A stretch of 64,000 nucleotides of DNA from Gnetum montanum (Eukaryota > Streptophyta > Gnetopsida > Gnetales > Gnetaceae), in assembly GCA_015680685.1 (NCBI GenBank), contig MNCI01028959.1:86855-150854 (forward strand), written 5' to 3'. Position numbers and translations under genes: made by a program. Each line of letters begins with the position of its first letter. The stretch's first letter is position 1. The notes beneath the pieces are model-generated. The model was not told the origin of the DNA. It saw only the letters and a program-made list of their open reading frames with translations, and did no database searches. This document shows, in pieces, positions 1 through 11,066 of this stretch.

Positions 1-123
1 AATTTGAAAAACTCCCTTACATGAATGATGAGAAATGAGGCTAAGTGTTGCACGGGGGTCAGCTATTTATAGGTTTGAAGGGACATGATATTGCGTACGA
101 TACATCGCGTATGCAATATCACA
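1..123 (-). repeat. Athila-like LTR fragment with U3 palindrome and TATA box
   Basis: Read on the minus strand this is the promoter end of an Athila-type LTR. A 34-nt near-palindrome (87-120, built from GATATTGC and GCAATATC arms) is followed by a TATA box (CTATAAATA, plus positions 64-72). The same order is seen in the LTRs at 3728-4478, 49510-50315 and 58576-59359. Sequence similarity to the LTR at 3728-4478 is limited, and no pyrimidine-rich stretch (the complement of a polypurine tract) follows on the right. I therefore do not claim it is the 3' LTR of the neighbouring gag element. The left end lies outside the window. Confidence 0.5.
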
Positions 124-1521
124 GCCTATCGATGTTTTAGGTCGAAGGGAAAAACTAAATTTTTAGGGTTTTTTTTGGAAAATAAAATATGAAAGAAAGG
201 ACATGTGGCACATGTTAAAGGTTTCTAGGATAATTCCATTAATTCAAAAGGCATACTTAATTATGATGGTGTGGATTTTATCAATAAAACCTCGGAGGGG
301 AGAAAAAGGCTATGTAAAGGTACATAGGAACGTTGGAATTCAGAGGGATAATAGTAGGGAAAGAAAATTATGAAAAATTATGTTGAGGGTAAGAAATGGT
401 GTGTGTGAGCTATGTCATAAGTGAAGATTACAAAAGATTACAGAAGTGGATCCTCCACAAAGTAGGTTCTTACCTATAATTCCCTTGTGTAACCACACTT
501 AAAGTGTCCATGGGCACTAGAAGGGTTACATGTAATCCACACTGATTCCACAAAACACACACATGTAATTATCACCAGAATGAGGTAAGAATTCTATGCT
601 ACACACGACATGAGCTACAATTACACGAATAGTGAGATGGGACAAGATATAGAAGGGATTGTAGAGATTGGGACATGAGGTAACTAACCCAGGGCATAAT
701 GAATCCTATGTGTAAAGCATGATTAATGTGTCATTAACCCATCATTCCAAGATTAGGACCAAGTTCATTCCTCTAATCAGTGACATCACATTGTTTCATC
801 CCATGATGAGCAACTATGAGAGTACCACAACAACAAGGCGTATGATCACTTGGCGTTTTATTCAAGGGAGGAGTCATTTTTATTTTGTGGCACTTCCTTC
901 TTTATTTTTCTTTTTTCTCTTTTTTTTTCGATTGCTAAATCCAAATAAGCTGCCAACCTTCAAGCATGGGTTCATGTCTTTCTAGTGGGACCCCCTAGAA
1001 CAGCATTGGATTTTTGAATGCCCTTTTGATTACTCTTACTCCCATGTTTCATTAGATCGACAAGGATCTTAGTACAACCATGTTGCATGATAACTCCCAC
1101 AGGGGTCACCAAAGAGAATCCAAAAATCCCCTTGATGTCACACTCTAATAATTCCTTCTTGGTCCATCCTTCTTCATTCTAGGTACAATGAACACAAAAT
1201 TACTTTTAAGTTTTTAAGAATGTCAAGAATATCACTGTACCCTCGAACAGAACCTATTATTTGTAGAGTGGATGAGTGGATGTAATGGGCTCACTGTCCA
1301 CATAATTAATCACTCAAGACTCAACAACATAGAACACACCTCAACCAATGATCCACATGAGTGTTTTATTCATAGATGAGATTACTTACAAGAGTGTAAA
1401 AGGATAAAAATACCAAAAAGATAAAAAGATAAAATAAGAAAGTTAAAAAAAATGAAAAGATGGAAAACAAAAAGTTGTAAAATTAAAGAAAATGAAAAAT
1501 ATTTATTAATCCTGCTTATTA
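124..1521. other. Non-coding stretch, possibly the 3' internal tail of the gag-only Athila element
   Basis: No gene is recognisable. Read on the minus strand, about 1521-1260 is T-rich and resembles the T-rich stretch just after integrase in the Athila-like element D (about 52270-52000). In both places a GGG/GGA-rich stop region is followed by long T/C runs and a similar tail. That suggests the gag at 1522-3585 is followed directly by post-integrase sequence. Positions 124-1250 are AT-rich with no match to other parts of the window that I could see. Confidence 0.3.
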
Positions 1522-3585
1522 TTAGAATGGGGGATATCCCCCATAACTAATCAGTTGAGGAGGGCAAGGATTAATAAATGGAAGATGATGATCCTTTCAT
1601 GTTGGAAGTATTGGAACTTGGTCATATTTACCCCCTCGGGGTTCACACACTTGATTATAGTGAACATAGTGGGGAAATTTGTACGATGTAGTTCCCAGAT
1701 AATGAGTTGACCCACTATGATGTTTTTGACCATTAGATGGTATGCGAGGATTGGGATGATGCCTTCCATGTTTGTGTTCATAAGGCTATATTGTTGTTGG
1801 AGTGTGAGTTGGTGGCCCTGATGAAGTAACATGAGGCATTGGGTTCGAAGGTAAGGGTGCACTATAGGGTTGGACTTGTGCTGAGTTGGAGGGTGCAGTG
1901 GCCTCGGAAGTATGTTGTCTCTTCTTATGGTCATGTTTAAAGAAGGGATGCTTTGGATGTTGAGGAGGCTTCTCACTGCTGTTGGTAGTAGTAGCACAAG
2001 TAACATTTGTGGGTTGTTGCTATGGTGAAAACACCTTAGGAACAGTTGGTGGCGATGTATAAGGAGGAAAAGGATGAGAATGTTGAAAATGTGGAGAAGT
2101 GTAGGATACACAAGTTGGTGGTTGTGTTGGAAACATGGGCTAATAGTATTGAGGAGAATGGTGCTGTGGTGAGATAAAGTGCATTGGCCTAGTTGGAGAA
2201 ATAGGATGTTGAACAAGATAAGCATTTGGGTTCAGATGATACGAAGGGTGTCTCCATTTTAGTGATGGTCTCCCCCACAACTGGGATTGTTGCCGCTGTG
2301 ATCGAACACAGTATCTCTTTATGAAATCTGGATGTAACGCATTTCCCCAATGCTCATGTAAATGTAACAATATTGGGCATTGACCCTTGGGGTGATCGTA
2401 TAGGCATATGTTGCATTCATACGTATGATTGGTAGTTGAGCTCTTATTTTCCTTATCCCTTCTTTCTGACTGTCTAATGTTTTGTCCTACTTCTTGGGTT
2501 GTGAAAACTCTATCTCCAATAACATTGATATATTCTCCACACTCTTGATATGTCCATTCCAACATCTTATTGATCTTTACCTCAACTTCTTCTAATGATT
2601 TTTGTATTGGAAAAGATGATTCTTTCTCCTTGTGATAGGTTGATTTCTCCTTTTTATGATCATGGACCTTTGTTAAGTTGAGATTTTGGTCTNNNNNNNN
2701 NNNNNNNNNNNNNNNNNNNNNNNNNNNNNNNNNNNNNNNNNNNNNNNNNNNNNNNNNNNNNNNNNNNNNNNNNNNNNNNNNNNNNNNNNNNNNNNNNNNN
2801 NNNNNNNNNNNNNNNNNNNNNNNNNNNNNNNNNNNNNNNNNNNNNNNNNNNNNNNNNNNNNNNNNNNNNNNNNNNNNNNNNNNNNNNNNNNNNNNNNNNN
2901 NNNNNNNNNNNNNNNNNNNNNNNNNNNNNNNNNNNNNNNNNNNNNNNNNNNNNNNNNNNNNNNNNNNNNNNNNNNNNNNNNNNNNNNNNNNNNNNNNNNN
3001 NNNNNNNNNNNNNNNNNNNNNNNNNNNNNNNNNNNNNNNNNNNNNNNNNNNNNNNNNNNNNNNNNNNNNNNNNNNNNNNNNNNNNNNNNNNNNNNNNNNN
3101 NNNNNNNNNNNNNNNNNNNNCCAATGTCGTATTGAATTTGGTTTTAACGATCTATACCATACTTTTGCTTGGCCAACGAGTGTCATGGGAAAGAGCTTAA
3201 TTTTTTTCCACCCGTTATCAATGTTATTCCATGTGTAGGCATCGTAGAAGGCTTGTAAATGTTGATACAGATCTAAGTCATAGCCTCCTGAAAATTTAGG
3301 AAAGTTATTTAAATCGAGCCTGGGTAGACGGATCTCTTTACGATGCCTACGGGAGAATCAAACAGCCTCTTGTATTTGTGTTAAGCTTGTAGTGGCCAAT
3401 GAGGGTTCATCATCATCAGGTAAGTTAGGCTTTCATGTGTTGGGATGATGTTTCTTTCATTCATGTTTATAAGAAACCCCCACCTCGAGTTCTGTACTCC
3501 AATCTTCATTGTCATATAATTCATTGGTTCTCCAATGAACTTCTTCACTAGGTGTGGCATTATTATAGTCTTGTAGGAGAGGCAT
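1522..3585 (-). pseudogene. gag: Athila-type gag (decayed, interrupted by an assembly gap)
   Basis: Gag is the structural protein that forms the virus-like particle and packages the element RNA. One frame runs from ATG at 3585 to a run of stops at 1524. It has about seven internal stops and no frameshift; the 428-N gap (2693-3120) preserves frame. The capsid-type core includes MTLVGQAKVWYRSL near 3186-3145, the usual Athila gag signature. A zinc-knuckle-like motif near 2416-2378 reads CNICLYDHPKGQC (C-x2-C-x3-H-x4-C, one residue shorter than the classical knuckle). The tail is Pro/His/Gln-rich and shares the VQHPISP stretch with the gag of element D. The start lies about 125 nt inside the primer-binding site, as in D. 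No protease, RT or integrase follows. Confidence 0.8.
2693..3120. other. Assembly gap (N run)
   Basis: 428 consecutive N within the gag reading frame. Frame is kept across it, so its stated length is plausible. Confidence 0.99.
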
Positions 3586-3708
3586 GGTTGTGAAATTTTA
3601 TGTGAATTTATATATGACTTTTAATAATTATTTCTTTCTAAAAGATATATTATTAAGTAATTTATAGTGGCCTTGTATGATATAACTAATCTAGATAAGT
3701 AGCATAGT

Positions 3709-3726
3709 CCCCCGGCAACGACGCCA
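3709..3726 (-). promoter_or_regulatory. Primer-binding site, tRNA-Asp type
   Basis: On the minus strand this reads TGGCGTCGTTGCCGGGG, complementary to the 3' end of plant tRNA-Asp with one mismatch. It is the usual primer of Athila elements. It lies immediately inside the LTR at 3728-4478 and fixes the element's orientation as minus. Confidence 0.8.
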
Positions 3727-3727
3727 A

Positions 3728-4478
3728 TTTCTACACGCGCAATCCAGTCGAACTTTGTAGACGGACTAGTTGTGGCATCTAGATAGTTAGCCTTAGGTCA
3801 TAGTTCATTGTCTTCCCACTTGGACTAGTATTAGCTTTTTCACATATGGTTTAGTCCAGAGTGAGGTGTATGATGGGTTTCTAATCTAATGCTACTCCTG
3901 AAGGCAATGGGAAGTAATATTAACTAAGCTAGGAGAGAAGGGTGAGAAGGAATCTAATCTAGCCTAAGTGTGATGAGCATCCGTTCCTTTATTATCCATA
4001 AAAACCTTGGACTTTGTGCATGAATACCACTGGGATTACCAAGTGCAGATCCTAGGTACACTACTGGGTTACCAAGTAGTCACACTTAAGTGCTCGTAAT
4101 CAAGTCGTACTCATTCCATGTTTTAACATGAGATAAGGGTGAGAGAGATTAACTAGGAAAGCAGTAAATAAAAATTAATTAAATGATTAATCTAAGTGAA
4201 TGTTGCAATGATGAAGTAATCTCAATCTTTATTGCCAGTCATGTGCGTGTCCAAGTATGTCACACTCGAATAAAGGTTCCGTACAATTACAATCACCACA
4301 CTACGAGAATACACGGAGAGGAAAAGGGAGAGAAAGAAATGAAAACACTTAAACTATAAACTAACTTACTAATGATCTATGATATCTAACTCATCTATCT
4401 ACTTCTTATTTATAGATGAGAATATTGGCCGCAATATCGCATATGTGATATCGCAATCGCCCAAATGATGAATCATCA
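3728..4478 (-). repeat. LTR (5' LTR) of the gag-only Athila-like element A
   Basis: Homologous along its length to the LTRs of element D: the same order of 'attaccaag', 'tcgtactaagtg', 'actaggaaagcaktaaataa' and 'tctttattgcca' blocks. The minus-strand TATA box is at plus 4407-4415. Palindromic GATATCGC/GCGATATT repeats sit at about 4430-4458. The terminal dinucleotides are eroded, so both ends are approximate. Confidence 0.7.
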
Positions 4479-5032
4479 CCATAGCTCAATATCTCCCTAT
4501 TTTTCTGAAGGTGCCCTCACAAATACCTTTGAGAGAACCTTTTCTCATCAAGGTTTTCATACCCAATACAAGCTGAATAATTGTAGCCCAACCAACTATA
4601 CAATGATACCCTATGGTAGCCAATGCTACTACCTTTTCCTTACAGCCAACGACTGATGACTAAAAAACTTCAACCAACAAAAGGAGAAAGTATAAACAAA
4701 AGATTGATAACAAGGGAGACATGTAGATAGAGGCACGAAAGAAAGTGGGCACACCAAAGTCCACTCCCATCTTGGCTATACCTATGACATCCTCTACCCC
4801 ATCTCCTTCAAAAAATAAGCCATAGGTAGATGCTAAAGCCCACAACCAAAATAACAAATAAGAGCCACAATAGTCATAGCCTAAAACTAATGTCTACCTT
4901 TTGGGAAGTATGAAGGAAGTAAAGTGAAACTGGGGTGACAAGCCCATAGTTAATGAAAAAAACTTCCTCAGTGCAATGAACCAAGTTAAGTAATCCCTGA
5001 AGCATAAAAATATCACCTTAAGCTTATATGAC
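4479..5032 (+). pseudogene. Degraded gag-region remnant of Tat/Ogre-like element B
   Basis: No long frame survives. The last part (about 4900-5032) aligns loosely with the sequence just upstream of the protease domain in element C (13900-14036), so it is taken as the end of gag of element B. The 4479-4860 part is unrecognised. The 5' part of element B is not visible, being outside the window or displaced by element A. Confidence 0.35.
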
Positions 5033-5737
5033 TTGATTATGACTTCCTCCATACATTGTGAGATGCTCATCAAAATGTTGAACTCTATATTTGTTAGTGA
5101 GGATATTCTTACTAATGAGGAAGTTATCCATGTAGTAATGATTCCTCCCTCACCAAGGGAGGAGAAATCAACATCATTAACATTTCAAAATAGCAAAATT
5201 AAGGTTAACCCAAAAAATGACAAAGTGTCTATAGACCCTCTATTCATAGCCATATGCATAGGAAAATTTAAAATACATTGGGTGCATGTTGATGATGGAG
5301 TAGCAACCAACATCATCCCATGCACCATTGTTGGATGCTTGGGCTTAACTGAGCATGTACAACCTATGACTAGTATAGCTCTTAAGTCCTTCAATGAATC
5401 AAGAGTTGCCATCAAGTGGTCTATCCCCTTAGAGTTTGTAGTGAAAGAATAATTTCCTACAATTGCAAACTTCTTGGTGGGGGAAGAGACACTAGGATTC
5501 AACCTAATCCTAGGAAGACCTTGTTTGGCTCAATTACAAGCTATCTCCTCACCCATCCATCAAGAAATTCATCTTCCTTATGAGGAAGGTGAAATCATCA
5601 TTCATGGTGATAATGTGGCTCCCCTAGCTCTCAACAACATGGGCATAGAATAGGAGTCTGGAGTGGAGCTTCAAGAAGAAGCTCCTAGTCAAGAAGGGCA
5701 AAAACCCAAGATAACCAATGATGATAATGAGAAGTAA
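5033..5737 (+). pseudogene. pro: Retropepsin (protease) domain of Tat/Ogre-like element B
   Basis: Aspartic protease that processes the Gag-Pol polyprotein. The first frame (5033-5452) contains HVDDGVATNIIP, the retropepsin active site with D-D-G in place of the usual D-T/S-G. A stop follows at 5450-5452. The same frame then continues through FNLILGRPCLAQLQ (flap and second conserved block, ILGR) and SSPIHQEIHLPY to about 5737. This matches the intact-looking domain in element C (14036-14836) block for block. A minisatellite and the end of an antisense gene follow, the same arrangement as in element C. Confidence 0.75.
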
Positions 5738-6054
5738 TGTGATACACTATGGGATGAAATCCCTTTTGACATTATAAGCAAATGGAATGGCAAGTATAAG
5801 CTTGTATAGAGTAGGCCTTACTCACTTCCTGATCTTGCAAAGATTAGAAAGACTCTACACAAGTGAAGTTTACCCTAACCTTCTCATGCTTTTATGACCA
5901 AAGGCAATGATAGCCAAATAGCTTTATTTTTTATTTTTCAATTTATTATATCTTTGTTATTCTATGCTTGTAGCCTAAATTTATTTTTAGTATTACTTAT
6001 TTTCCATAGCCTTTCTTTACTTTTACTTATATTTAAAAAAAATTTAAAAATGCC

Positions 6055-6440
6055 ATTTTTAGACATTGGCCTGCTAAGGCCTAAAACTAGCACTACTATC
6101 TGCTAAGACATAAAATTGGCACTATGGCCTGCTAAGGCCTAAAACTAGCACTACTATCTACTAAGACATAAAATTGGCACTATGGCCTGCTAAGGCCTAA
6201 AACTAGCACTATGGCCCACTAAGGCCTAAATTGGCACTACTATCCACTAAGACATAAAACTAGCACCATGGCCCACTAAGGCCTAAAACTAGTAGTATGG
6301 TTTGCTAAGGCCTAAAATTGGCACTACAACCCATTGAGGGCTAAAATTGGCACTACTTTCTACTAATACATTAAACTAGCAAAGTAGACATAATCAAAAC
6401 TATATAACCTATGCCCACGATAGCCTAAAACTAGCAAATG
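6055..6440 (+). repeat. Minisatellite of the GGCCTAAAACTAGCA family (post-protease, element B)
   Basis: About a dozen imperfect units of roughly 28-30 bp carry the core 'GGCCTAAAACTAGCA' or 'GACATAAAACTAGCAC'. It lies between the protease and the 3' end of the antisense gene remnant. The same core recurs at 15075-15290, 23480-24080, 32180-32440, 35655-35745 and 42655-42740. Confidence 0.85.
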
Positions 6441-6741
6441 TTCATTTTATTATTATATCTCTCATTTCTTAGCCTATTATTGCATCAATTAGACATTTGA
6501 TTCTATAACTAAAAAAGAGTCAACATATCCATCTTCAATGTTTACAACATATATGCATATAGCAAAAAAATAAAACAAAAAATTCAAATTTAATATAAAT
6601 TTCCATAACATACATAGCCATAACCACACTGTGTAGCAATGATGCCAAAAAAATAACTGTCCATAACATAGTTTTGGCTAATCATAGCCATCAATATAAA
6701 GACAAAAATAAATAGCCAACAAGATAAACTAAAGGAGGCTA

Positions 6742-8856
6742 CTAAGTAGCTTCTAGAGGAAGTGGTGGTGGGTCATTCCCACCCTCATTGCTTGGGTCAC
6801 CAATGTCTCCTAAGGCCTAAAATACAAAAACATATAGCCAGTTAGTAAACCATAGCCAAGATCATGAATTAAAACCAAAAATTTGAAATCTAAAATAGAT
6901 CAAACCTAGGGAGATTCTAGCTCCATGACTTCTAAGGGTAGATGGGGAAGGCCATTCTCCACAAAAACCCCAACTACATTTGTGGACAAGTGTGATGATA
7001 ACATCACACTGAAGTTCTTGAGGAGGTAGGTAAGGAAGTCCCTTTTCTTGGGCTGAAACCACAATGAGAGCTTCCTAAGAGGCATGTCATGTGGTGGAGT
7101 ATTGGTCTTGGGATGACCAATGTAGCAAAAAATTCCTACTAGCTTCACCATAATGAGAATAAGCCTCAAGAAGACCCTGTAGAAAATAATGAAAAAACAT
7201 TGTGACCAATTAGAATTTCTTAATAGGTTAGGAAAACATCTAGTTGAAGGTGAAATTAGCCTATATAAAACGCTGTAAGGTGTTTATCTAATAAGCTTAA
7301 GAAATTCCATAAAAAGGCACTATTAGGACCTTTCAAAGCAAAAGAATTATGGCCTATTAGAGTTACTTGGCAAATTTAGACAGAACATCTAGTCAAAGGT
7401 GAAATTAGCCTTTGTAAAAGCTCTAAGGTGTTTTTCTGAATTAGCCTAAGTAATTTCATCACAACCTTGCATAACCTTGCATTATGACCAATTGGAATTT
7501 CTTTACAAATTTAGAAAAAACTCCCTAAGTCATAGGTGATATTAGCTTTTATAAAAAGCTCTTAAGTGTTTATCTAAATTAGCTTGAGAAATTCCATAAA
7601 AACATTGATACCATATTTTATAGCCTTTATAACCAAAAAAATTGAGTAAAACTACATCTTAGTCTAAATTATGCATAAATTTAGGAAAAAGCATCTAAAT
7701 TTATTCATAAATCTGGAAAAAAGCAAGAATAGCTTTAGAAAAAGTATCTAAAATTATGCAAAGCATGCATAAATTTGGACAAAACATCTAAACTATGCAC
7801 AAATTTAGAAAAAGGCATGATAAGCTTAGAAAAATCCACGAATCCATAAAAAAAACTTATTTAAAATAGAAAAAGCTTTTACTCTCCTGGAAAAAGCAAA
7901 AAATCAACCACTTCTATTTTGTGCAATGTACTACAACCATGAGTTTTCCCATGATCTACACAACCCTAGAAAAAAATTAATAAGAAATTCATTTTATATT
8001 AAATCAAAGTGATTTCACCTCCATTGGAAAGCTAAAGAAAAGTCCTATGTAATCATGACTAGAAAATAGCAAAAACCTTGGCCATTTTCTTATGAAAGTT
8101 TCAAAAATCTACATGAAATTACAAAGGTAGCATAAATAGCCTAACTATGTAATGTTAGGAAAATAGTCATAACTCATTTCAAAGCCAAATTAAACAAGAC
8201 AACAACCATCAAGAAGCTTAACAAAGGGCTACAAACCCATGACATTTGATTTCACAAATATGTAGTCATTTTACCAAAAACAAAATACACAACTTGGCTT
8301 GCTTTTTCATAACAAAACTTCAAAAATCGAAAAGCCTATATTTCATATTGCCATTAAAATGGTCAAAATATCCAAAAACATTAAAACCAACTTAAATTCA
8401 TATCAAAATAATTGGGTAGGATTTTTCTAAAATTTAATTTTAACAAATCCTAATCGTAGATTTGAAAAAATAGCCATACCCCAAGATTTTGAGAAAAAAG
8501 CACAAAATAACAAGGCTTGTTTGCAAAATCAAATCTTCAAAAGCTAAAGCAATAAAAAAATCATAGATTTGCATGGAAGAAGCCAAAATATGAGGTGGGA
8601 TTTTTTTCAGAATTTTGACTTAATTCCCCCATCAGAGTAGATCTAAAAAAAATAGCCCTAACACTTGGAAGGCGAAAAACTAGAAAAAAACCACAAAAAC
8701 AAAGGAAAAAATAGGTAGAATTCCCTACCTTGAAGCAATGATAGATGGAAGCTAGATGGAGATAGGCCTAGGAACCTTTGAAAAATCCCTTGAACACTCA
8801 TCCATCCTCTAAATTGTGGGACTTTTGCTTTTCCCTCCTCTCTATTTTAGCACCAT
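6742..8856 (-). pseudogene. Remnant of an antisense spliced gene in element B (homologue of that at 15462-19513)
   Basis: Product unknown. Three exon-like pieces can be read on the minus strand. (1) 8856-about 8730 starts M-V-L-K-x-R-G-x-K-S-K, compared with MAPKVRGKNAK in element C, and ends at a GTAGGG donor. (2) 7176-6906 is preceded by a good acceptor (TTTTCTACAG) and ends LPLEVMELESP before a GTTTG donor. (3) 6816-6742, after TTTTAG, reads ALGDIGDPSNEGGND to a stop, compared with GDTGDSGARGDA in element C. The boundary between pieces 2 and 3 is phase 0, as between exons 7 and 8 of the element C gene, and the position between protease minisatellite and pol is the same. The middle exons are missing or beyond recognition. 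Similarity is by eye and partly weak. Confidence 0.5.
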
Positions 8857-9186
8857 GGATGGCAAAGGCGGAAATTTGAAAAAGATGAGAGTTCTATGTT
8901 AGCTATAGGGGATATGGGAGGATTCCATGCTAAATATTGGTTGTGGCTATGACAAGAATCTCTGCCAAAGCTCTCCTCTAATGTGTTTTTGCTAAAGAAT
9001 GACAATTATTATCAAAATTTGCAAATTTTGGCTTATAAAACCCACCTAAACCTAAACAGAAGTCTAGCTACTAATTCAGTGCACCATGACTACAAGTGCA
9101 CTAAAGGAAAAGGGGGGAAAGGTTAGTTCATGTTCATTTTAGGAGGAAAAATAACTTCACTTTTCAAAATGTTAAATTTTTGGATT

Positions 9187-9191
9187 GTGGG
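9187..9191 (+). repeat. Target-site duplication of element C, left copy (GTGGG)
   Basis: The five bases directly before the 5' LTR (TGAAACACCG) are GTGGG. The same five bases follow the 3' LTR at 27967-27971. Confidence 0.9.
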
Positions 9192-9599
9192 TGAAACACC
9201 GTGGAAATTGCGAATTGGCCTAAGGCAAAGATTCACAATTCAAGAAAAAGCTCGCAACAAAAACGCAGAAGGCAGAACAATGCAAAAAGGACGTGCAACA
9301 TCAAGTCTCCAAATTTATAAAAAAAAATTCTAACTTTTTGCTCCTTATGCTACATTACGCAATGTAGCGTCATGTCACTCAGCGTAATTCTGCGTGATGT
9401 AACGAAGGTAGCTTACTGTAGCAATGAAGTCAACAGAAATTTGGAACTTCTGCAAATATGACAAGTTTAAGGCCCAAGCAGCAGTCTACGACTTGTCGCA
9501 TATTCCACCAAGTCTTTTGATCAGGATTGTATTCACGCTCCATTACGCAAAGCAACATAATGAGCCTTGAAGAAATCAAAGTCAACGTCAAAAGAAGCA

Positions 9600-9840
9600 T
9601 GGCAGATTGATCACTTTACGCTTTATTATGCTATGTAGCATAGGTAAGCGTAACGCGCTGAAAAGTTGATCATTTTACGCTCTATTACGCTTTGCGGTGT
9701 AAATAAGTGCAAAAAATGGCTTGAGTTAACCACTTTTACATTCTATTATGCTCTACAACATAAATAAGTGTAACACATGTGGAATTCATCACATTACTAT
9801 TATGCTATGCAGCGTAAATGAGTGTAATGCAGTATAAAGT
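9600..9840 (+). repeat. Tandem repeats with TTACGC/GCGTAA palindromes inside the U3 of element C
   Basis: About four imperfect units of 55-75 bp. Each holds a 'ctntattaygctnygyrgygtaa' type core and ends near 'aataagtgtaa'. Many cores are inverted pairs of TTACGC and GCGTAA. A related pair lies at 9355-9400. The units are present in both LTRs. Confidence 0.7.
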
Positions 9841-10072
9841 TAGCTAAGGCAGTACTAGACACGCACTTGTTATCCATGTGCAACAATATGCTCATCAATG
9901 TATCATAGCGTAATCATGAGGTGGTTTCAGCAAGAGTGGTTTATAGCGCACCTCGCTCCCAAGACGTAATGTGGCATGACCAGCTTTAACATAAAATTTG
10001 TCAAGTCAATGGTGTTTTGAAAGTTCGAGACATGTGTCATCAAGACCGTGCCTTCCCATATGATGCTGAACT

Positions 10073-10080
10073 TATAAATA
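10073..10080 (+). promoter_or_regulatory. TATA box of the element C LTR
   Basis: TTATAAATACCCC in the LTR, conserved in the 3' LTR at 27243-27250. The related element E has CTATAAATACCCC on its own strand. Confidence 0.65.
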
Positions 10081-10823
10081 CCCCAGTTGACGACGAAAAG
10101 GGAGAGGGATTTTCTTCTTTTAAAGGACATAAGGCATTGTTGGAGCATTGGCAACAGGAGTGATCAGTCTTCTTGGCGAAAACATTATCCTCTTCATTGG
10201 CGATCATTAGCAGCTTTAAGCAAAGATTACTGAGGGCAAAAGGAGTAGATCAAAGATCAAGAGATCATCTGGTATGATTGGCAAGGTTTATTGATCATAA
10301 ATAGTTGATCGATAGACATCCAGGCTTGACCTTCCTTGCATTCCACTTTTGGCTTATGAGGTAGATCAACCTTCATTCTGTTCTCCCTTTTAAACAGTTT
10401 TCTTGTTGTTTTGTGTATGCTTCGCACAAAGATAAGTGAAGTCTACCGTTGGAACGTTGTATGCAATATATTCAGCTTTCGAGTCAAATCATAGATCTTG
10501 GAATTACGCATCTTTCCTAAATCTGATCTTCCTTGTCGCATTGATGTTATCGTTATTTCGAGTTGTTTACATTGTTTTCTACTCCCTCTATGATTCACTG
10601 AATTAATTTGTTTCATGAAATATATATATAAAATATATATACTACCACGATATTCGATAACTTACTTATTAAGTAAGTCCTTGTCTGATTGACAAGACCG
10701 TTCAGGGCACCTCGAATTCATTTTCTCTAGCACGGCCCTCGCATGAATCCATGGTTAAGACTGTGTACACGGATCTTCGCTCGGTATTTCCAGCGACCGA
10801 CGTTTTCCATCATTATAGTTTTC

Positions 10824-10844
10824 TGGTGCTAGAAGGATGACCTG
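10824..10844 (+). promoter_or_regulatory. Primer-binding site of element C, tRNA-Asn type
   Basis: TGGTGCTAGAAGGATGACCTG starts six bases after the LTR. It matches the complement of the plant tRNA-Asn 3' end (TGGCGCTAGAAGGAGGACTTG) at all but about three positions. The tRNA sequence is recalled, not searched. Element E has TGGTGCTAGA at the equivalent place. Confidence 0.75.
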
Positions 10845-11066
10845 AACCTCCGATCCATATTTTATGGGTAACCCTATAAGCAATCCATACCCACGTTCAC
10901 ATAACGTAAACGTAATACCTCTAGGGAAGTTTACGAAATCGTGTGGTGTAGATTGGTCACAGTAATGATTCCTTTGGAATCCTACAGGGTAAAAAGCCCA
11001 ATCGTAGTTCCATTTTGCCATCGCCTTTTAAATCTTTTCATTTTTTGTTATCAATCTATCTGAGAG

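Larger units (their letters stand above)
9192..10817 (+). repeat. 5' LTR of element C
   Basis: Starts TGAAACACCG and ends CATCATTATA (the final CA mutated to TA; the 3' copy keeps CATTACA). It aligns throughout with 26362-27966. The U3 is about 0.9 kb up to the TATA box at 10073-10080. Confidence 0.92.

Noticed and set aside
1-123. Left-edge LTR fragment as the 3' LTR of the gag-only element A
   Set aside because: Too different from the LTR at 3728-4478, and no polypurine tract complement adjoins it. It is probably from another copy of the same broad family.
2660-3238. Open frames on both strands across 2660-3238 made mostly of N
   Set aside because: They exist only because N carries no stop codons; only the gag frame on the minus strand has supporting sequence on both sides.
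10755-11021. 88-codon minus-strand frame over the primer site and leader of C
   Set aside because: It overlaps the LTR end, primer site and leader; no homology or start context supports a gene.
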